DNA from: Paroedura picta
Lineage: Eukaryota; Chordata; Lepidosauria; Squamata; Gekkonidae
NCBI RefSeq assembly: GCF_049243985.1
Contig: NC_135384.1
Coordinates: 749,001-813,000, forward strand
DNA: 64,000 bases
Reading direction: 5' to 3'
Part shown: positions 58,201 to 64,000 of the stretch, in pieces
Position numbering within the stretch: position 1 is the stretch's first letter
Layout: every line of letters starts with the position of its first letter
Translations under genes and position numbers: made by a program
The notes under the pieces: model-generated
The model's input: only the letters and a program-made list of their open reading frames with translations
Database searches by the model: none
What the model was told of the DNA's origin: nothing

Positions 58201-61200
58201 ACTGCATCTTTCTCACTGCTCTGCAGGCGAGGAGAGCTCCCCTCCCATTGGCCCCCTGGGGCTGGGAAGGGAGATGAGAGTCTCATGGCTGCTCCTGAGG
58301 CTCTACCCTAAGGGTGCCCTTCCTTCCCCCCAGACGAGCAAGCAGCTGGCCTCAGCGTTCCAGGAGGAGTTCACGGTGCGCGAGGACCTGATGGGCTTGG
58401 CCATCGGCACCCACGGGGCCAACATCCAGCAGGCCCGCAAAGTGGTGGGCGTCACTGCCATCGAGCTGGACGAGGAGACCTGCACCTTCCGCATCTATGG
58501 GGAGGTGAGGGGCTCTCTTGTGTGGGATGGGGGGGCCTCCGGCGCCAGCGGCTGAGCCGGCAGGCATTCCCCAATCCTTGCCCTTCTGTTCCTGCCTAGA
58601 CCCCGGAGGCCTGCAAGCAGGCCAGAAGCTTCCTGGAGTTCTCCGAAGACTCTGTTCAGGTCCCCCGGAACCTGGTGGGTGAGTGACGGGAAGTGTCCCA
58701 GCCCCGCCTGGTGGAAGCGCAGAGCCCGTTCCGGCTGGTGTGTTCAGTGGGGGGAGGCTGGACGGAGGGGGGCGGGGCCAGTCTTGGAGGCAGCTTCCAG
58801 CTGTGCTTCGTGTGACCCTGAAGGGCGCGACGTCCGCGTGTGAAGGCTGGGTGGTGAGGGACCAGTGGGCACAAGGGCTGGCCCTCTCCTTGTCCAGGGG
58901 TCTCCCAGTGGCCCCCATTCTCTTGCTGGGCATGCCGCTTCCTGGCAGCAGACAGGCTCCCGCAGGGCGAGTTGGGCAGGGCCTCCTGGCAGCCAGGGCT
59001 AACCGTGCAGTCGTGCCAAGGCAGGGGAGCCCCGAGGCAGGCGGTGGCCTGATCCTGACCTCGATTTATCCAGCACGGTTGTGCAGGGGACCTTTCCCAC
59101 ATCCTCCACCTTTCAATGTCCTTTTGCTACAGGGAAAGTGATTGGCAAGAACGGTAAAGTCATCCAGGAGATTGTGGACAAGTCAGGTGTTGTCCGGGTG
59201 CGGGTGGAAGGTGACAACGACAAGAAGAACCCCAGGGAGGAGGTGAGTAGGGCAGAAGAGCCCAGGGGTCTCTGGCTGGCCCCTGCCCTTTGGCCCGCTC
59301 CTGAATCCTGGCCCCCCTGCCTTCTTGCTCCCCTGTGAATGAGGTCTGTGGCCCGGGTAGAGCAGTGTGGGGGAGACTGGTGTTCAGAGGGTCCCCTTTC
59401 CAGGGGCTGAGGACAGGGAACCACAGGATTACCTAAGAACCTCAGAAGAGCCCTGCTGGATCTGACCAGTGGTCCCTCTAGTCCCGCCTCCGTCCTCACC
59501 TGGCGGCCATTCAGTCCCTCTGGAGGTTCAGCCGCAGGGCACACGGGGCAAGGTCTTCCCTGCTGCTGTGCCCTGGCCCTGGGATTCAGAGGTTTGCTTC
59601 TCCTGGAGATGGAGGTTCCCTTGAGTCACCATGGCTGGCAGCCAGTGAAAGACCTCTCCTCCATGAATCTGTCTCACGTCCCCTTTTGAAGCTTGTAGTT
59701 AAATAAATTTCCTTTTGCCCATCCTGAATTTATTGACCAGGAATTTCTTTCCATGCCTTCAAGTTCTGGTATATGGGAAAGGGCGAAAAAGCCCGGTCGA
59801 TCAGTTGCCGAAATGCTGTTTCCATTTTGCCTTCCAACCCCAGAGCCAGGAGCTCTCTCTCCCCCGGCCCCTCTGAGGCACAGGGTGACCAGGCGAGGGT
59901 CTTCCAGGGATGGCCATGGTCTGCTGTAGCCCAGCTCCTCTCTGGCCTCGGCCTGGGCCCCTCCCGGGGTTCTGGCCTGTAATGCGAGCGGCTTGCCTGG
60001 CAGGCGTTTGTGCTGGAGCGTCCTGTGAGTCCACGGCGGCGTTGCAAAGGTCCCCCGGGTGTGTTGGGGATGGATCCCCCGTGCCAGCCTTTCTGCTTCT
60101 CCCCCCAGGGAATGGTTCCTTTCATCTTTGTGGGGACACGGGGAGAACATCAGCAATGCCCAGGCGCTCTTGGAGTACCACCTCTCCTACCTCCAGGTAA
60201 GGCTGCTGCTGAAGTGGGCCTCGTTGGCTGGGGCGGCAGTGACCCCTTCCCTCAGGGGGGACTGTGGCGCTTGAGTGGCCCCTGGGGACTGTTTGGCCAG
60301 TGGGGGATGTTTCCACCCCGCCTTCTTCCCACTCGCTAGGAGGTGGAGCAGCTGCGCCTAGAGCGCCTGCAGATTGATGAGCAGCTGCGCCAGATCGGCC
60401 TGGGCTTCCGGCCCCTCTCCGGCCGGCCCGACAAGGAGCGGGGCGGCTACACGACCGACGAGAGCACCTCCTCCTCCTCGCTGCACGGCACGCGGACCTA
60501 CGGGGGCAGCTACGGCGGGCGAGGCCGAGGGCGCAGGGGACCCAACTCCGGCTACGGTACGGAAGACGGCGCCGATGGGAGTCCTTTGTTGAGAGCAGAT
60601 GACTCTTGCGGGGGGGGAAAGGCAATGCCCAGCCCACCTCCCCAGGACTTCATTCTTGCATTCCTCCCCCAGCTACAAACTCTGATGTGTCCAACGCCTC
60701 TGAGACGGAGGCAGAGAAGAGAGAGGAGTACGAGTGTCCGCAGCCCAGTGACCGCGACCCCCGTCCGGACGACAGCCGCAGACGGGCAGGGCGTGGCCGG
60801 GGTTCTGCCACGGCCCCCCGAGGGAGCAGCAGCAAGTACACCAACTCCTCCATCAGCTCAGGTGCGGGGGGGTCGGGGGCCAGCCCGGCTCTGCTTGCGT
60901 GGGGCGAGAAGCCCCCTTGCGTGGGGCGTGCCGGCTGATGCCAGGCCTCTCCCCACACAGTCTTGAAAGATCCCGACAGCAACCCCTACAGCCTGCTGGA
61001 CGACACCGAAACAGACCAGACGGCGGACACCGATGCCAGCGAGTCTCAGCCCGTCAGCAACCGCCGGCGCCGGTCCCGCCGACGCCGTACCGATGAAGAC
61101 GCCACCATGATGGATGGGGCCCTTGAATCGGACAGCGTGTCCCTGAATGAAAATGGCGTGGGTAGGTCTGGGAGGGGGGCGCTTCCCTGTCCCCCAAACG

Positions 61201-62801
61201 CTTGTGGGGCTTCTAGGTGGCTGTGGGAGGGGGGAGGGAGGGAGGGGAGGGCCGTGCAGGGATCTCCTGGGCCTGTAGAGCCTGGACTGTCTGTGGGGCG
61301 GGCAGCAGGGATGGGGGTCTGACCCCGCTTTGGATGGGTCGTTCTTTCGAAATGATGCCACCCCTGGGTGTGGCAAGCAAGGCCCACTCCTGGCTGGGGA
61401 TTCTCCCGGGATAGATAATGTTTGGTGGGGTATTTCTGCATTCAGAATCTGCATTTCTGGCTGCCACATGCCCAGAAGGCCAGGAAATGGCAGCGCGGAG
61501 GAGTCAAGTATTGGAGGAGGAGATGGGGGATGGATTGTGTAGAGGACGAAGGGCAGGGAGGGGGAGCATACAGTAGAAGGGCTTATAAAATTATGGGTGA
61601 GGAAGGTGGGATTGAGCACCGTGACACACACACACACGATTCAGCCAGCTAGCTTACCATGGTCTGGATCGCCCCTGCGGGAGCTGTGTTGGGCCTGCTT
61701 GGACTCCTTCAGGGAGGGAAAAGAGGCATACAGGAACCAGCTCTTCTGCTGCTGCTGCTTCTGCAGAAGGGCAACTGGATTCCCATCCAAACCCACTGTG
61801 TTTTGGACGGGTGGAGGGGGAACCTCCATGTTCTGAGGCAGTGTGTCTCTGAATGTCAGTTGCTGTTGCCTTCTGCTCTGCACTGTGGATTTAATGGAAG
61901 CACCGTCAGAGCTCGGCTGCTCCGGCTGCTCTTTCCTTTTGGGGGGCGCGTCTGCCCACCAGTCAAGCTTCTCTGCTCTTAATGTTTGCCATCTTTGCCA
62001 GAGGAGGAATCTAAGCCTCAAAGACGTAACCGAAGCAGGCGCCGGCGTAACCGTGGCAACCGGGTGGATGGCTCCATCAGCCGCGACCGCCAACCTGGTA
62101 CTGTCTAAAGCGGGGCCCTTTTCTGTGAACGAAATGATTTGGGAATTGGGGTCGCCTCTCTTTAGGAGCCCCCAGACCGTCCCCCCCCCCAGGGGGCGCT
62201 TTGTGTTAAACTTGCTTGGCTTTGGCTTGGCTCTTGACCTGGCCCGTTTTCTTTCTGTCTCTCGCTCTTTGACATCCTCCTCTACCCAACAGTCACGGTA
62301 GCAGATTACATTTCCCGAGCAGAGTCTCAGAGCCGTCAGCAGCCCCCGCGCAAAGGAAGCTGGGAGAAATCGGCAGAGGGAGCCCCGTCCAAGCAGAAGG
62401 TGAGCTGGCAGGAAAGGGAAACTGCCGCAAGAGCGGAGGGGCCTGGGGAACCCCGGCAGAGCACAGCCCCTTTGGCTTCGAGAGCCCCAGACTCCTGGCG
62501 AGCGCTGGCCTTGTCGGAGCAGGGAGGGAAGGGGGACGTGCCGTACTGCAGGGGTCCTCCGGCAGCCCCCAGGTGGCTGGCACGGTGAAGTTCCTGCAGC
62601 CGGGAGGGCAGCCGGTCCGCCCCCTGGCTTGCTGGGCGGCGGGAGAGGCGCTGGGGAGCCCCGGTGTAGCCCTGGGCTGTGCCTCTTCTCTTCCAGGGCG
62701 AGGCCGGCAGCAAGGCCGTCAACGGCCCTTCGGAGAACGGGGAGCACGCGGAGGCCCCCGGCAGCGAGGAGGGAGCCGCCCTGGTGAACGGGGTGTCCTA
62801 A
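49266..62801 (+). CDS. FXR2: FXR2, fragile X-related protein 2 (one-base disruption in exon 11)
   Basis: Seventeen exons: 49266-49316, 53786-53838, 55418-55511, 55596-55667, 56183-56331, 56904-56997, 57975-58091, 58334-58504, 58600-58678, 59133-59242, 60109-60196, 60340-60556, 60673-60861, 60961-61161, 62002-62097, 62293-62399 and 62697-62801; all are GT-AG. Tandem Tudor domains ([27 protein letters not shown]) are followed by KH1 ([16 protein letters not shown]), KH2 ([16 protein letters not shown]), a Leu-rich export signal ([12 protein letters not shown]), an RGG-like patch and Arg-rich nucleolar signals ([14 protein letters not shown]). It is a polyribosome-associated mRNA-binding regulator (family knowledge). 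Exon 11 is 88 nt where the family has 87: a GGGG at 60140-60143 shifts the frame after FVGTR, and [18 protein letters not shown] continues in the next frame. All other exons are in phase (about 663 residues expected), so an assembly error is likely. The ATG gives [10 protein letters not shown]; the frame is also open upstream. Confidence 0.95.
50410..50630 (-). repeat. tRNA-derived SINE, long copy (minus)
   Basis: 'aaggagtctcaaagcagctt', 'aggtggggctgagagagctt', 'ggccaaggtcaccgaactgg' and 'ctcctaaccattatgcca' run in reverse order through body and tRNA-like head: the fullest copy in the window. Confidence 0.7.
51310..51500 (+). repeat. repeat 'X' fragment in FXR2 intron 1
   Basis: 'aaatccagaagcaccttgga' and 'gactttaacagcattt' near the start, and 'actcaagtccagctgctcta' with 'gatcagcatggctccctgg' near the end. 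Confidence 0.45.
54000..54170 (+). repeat. LINE 3'-end fragment in FXR2 intron 2
   Basis: AT-rich 'ttgttataatgtatttcaca', 'aaatttt' and 'ggatttgtaacctgccttga' match the 'gtaaaccgccctgagcc' type tail of squamate LINEs. Confidence 0.5.
57317..57386 (+). repeat. CR1 LINE 3' end in FXR2 intron 6
   Basis: 'gagcagggggttggattaga', 'tggcctttatggccccttcc' and 'aactctaagattctataatg' form the standard CR1 3' end with its octamer-like terminal repeat. Confidence 0.9.
59430..59780 (-). repeat. LINE-type 3' fragment, long copy in FXR2 intron 10
   Basis: 'cctaagaacctcagaagagc', 'cctgctggatctgaccagtg', 'gaggttcccttgagtcacca' and 'gacctctcctccatgaatct' follow the family seen at 232-655. It is the longest copy in the window. 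Confidence 0.6.
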
Positions 62802-63800
62802 ATGCCCTGCGAGGTCTCCCCAGCCGAGCCCTCCTCAGCGAAACGAACCGATCCCTACTTTTCACCTGCTTGCAACATCTTAAGAGAAATGAAATAAACA
62901 CCACACCGATCTCTCGTTTAAGAACAAAACCATTATTTAAAACAAAAACACAAACCAACCCAATCCCAAGGTAATTATCTTGTGCTCGTTAAAAGCTTGC
63001 CAAAGATGGAAAACGTTTTTCCGCGGCTCTTTAACCCCTCCTGTGGGAGCTTCGGCAGAGGCCGCCGGACGAGGCAGCGACCCCCCCTCCTCGCTCTTGC
63101 TTTCTTCCTGCCCTCTGTCGAGGGGGGGGGGGTTTCTGATGCTACCTGAGCTCGTTACCTACCCCCCTTTTGGGAGGTGTGGACGGAGCGGGGGGAGGAA
63201 AGCGAGGACTGACCTGCATCTGTTTTTGGGGACTTTACCGTTTTTTTGCTTTGAAACAAATGAGAGGAAAAAAAATAACCGGCTGTACAAACTGGAGAGG
63301 GGAGAGGGGGAGACACCTGTGCCTTCTGATAACGCAGACCCCTGCCCCTCGCGCAGAATGCCCCTCGGGCGGGCTGGTTGTTCCTTTACTCTTCGACTAG
63401 CCCAAACTCGAAGGCAAGGAGTCCGTCATGTGCAGATGGGAGGCGGGAGAGCTGCCCCCCCCCCTACGCAGAGGGTTCCATGGCTGTTCTGAGGAACCCC
63501 CCCCCCCGCCAGCAGCGAGCCCTTTGCTTGTGTGCAGGGGGGATGGGAGGAGGGCGGGGGCGGAGCTTGGTTTTCCAGGCCACACAGACAGGTGGGCAAC
63601 TTTTTCCCTTCCTTGAAACACTGTGGAAGACGAGGCAGGCGGAGGACAAGCTGACACGGCGTCCCTTGCTGCTGCTGTGGCGGCAGCGGCGGCAGCAAGT
63701 TGTGTGTTTGTGTGTGGGGAAAGGGGGGATTTGATCTGTGACGGTCGAGACTATTTATTTTTCACTGTACAGTATTTAAAGAGAATAAAAAACCCAAACT
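62802..63800 (+). other. FXR2: FXR2 3'UTR with two poly(A) signals
   Basis: After the TAA at 62799-62801, AATAAA occurs at about 62891 and again at about 63783, the latter followed by an A-rich stretch. Both a short and a long 3'UTR are therefore possible. Beyond 63.8 kb only a (TGCC)n array (63880-63902) and GC-rich sequence are seen. Confidence 0.65.
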
Positions 63801-64000
63801 CTTGAAAAAAAATCAACCCATCAGGCTGGTTTCTATCCTGCCCCTCCGGGCCGCTCTCTCCCCCACGTGTGGCCCCCTGACTGCCTGCCTGCCTGCCTGC
63901 CTCTCCCGCAGACTCGGCCACTGGGGGAGAACAAGGCCGTGTCCGGTTTCCCAGGGTCTTGGGTGGGCAGAGGCGAGCCTTGGGCCAGGTGGGAGGGCCA

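Noticed and set aside
49266-62801. FXR2 as a pseudogene because of the exon 11 frame break
   Set aside because: Seventeen exons with intact splice sites and conserved reading frame apart from one G in a G run argue for a live gene and an assembly error.

Overview
The window looks like a gene-dense, GC-rich stretch of a reptile genome, most likely a squamate (lizard or snake), possibly from a microchromosome. The evidence is: vertebrate genes split by GT-AG introns; 3' ends of CR1 LINEs in both orientations; tRNA-headed SINEs, 5S-rRNA-like SINE pieces and short hAT- and mariner-type MITEs of the kinds I associate with squamates; and very many G/C homopolymer runs. I cannot name the species.

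Five protein-coding genes can be read exon by exon. From left to right: MEPCE (+, 4 coding exons, 6064-11036), PPP1R35 (-, 4 coding exons, 12198-13586), EPHB4 (+, 16 exons, 21682-37395), a C-type natriuretic peptide precursor gene (-, 2 coding exons plus a probable 3'UTR exon, 42942-43704) and FXR2 (+, 17 exons, 49266-62801). MEPCE and PPP1R35 are tail-to-tail, as in mammals. The first 5.5 kb, 14-20 kb, 38-42 kb and 44-48 kb contain no gene I recognise, only interspersed repeats, promoter-like CpG clusters and unassigned unique sequence.

The genes share no obvious pathway: MEPCE caps 7SK snRNA, PPP1R35 is a PP1-binding centriole protein, EPHB4 is a receptor tyrosine kinase of venous endothelium, the CNP-like gene encodes a secreted peptide hormone, and FXR2 is an mRNA-binding protein.

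The points most worth following are: (1) a complete CNP-type natriuretic peptide gene lying between EPHB4 and FXR2, a setting unlike mammalian NPPC and perhaps a CNP ohnolog missing from mammals; (2) the linkage of human 7q22 genes (MEPCE, PPP1R35, EPHB4) to a human 17p13.1 gene (FXR2); (3) a one-base excess in a G run in FXR2 exon 11, inside the KH2 region, that breaks an otherwise intact gene and is most likely an assembly error; (4) dense CCAAT-box arrays in front of FXR2 and MEPCE; (5) orphan promoter-like clusters near 3.5 and 5.1 kb; and (6) nested MITE insertions with readable target-site duplications.
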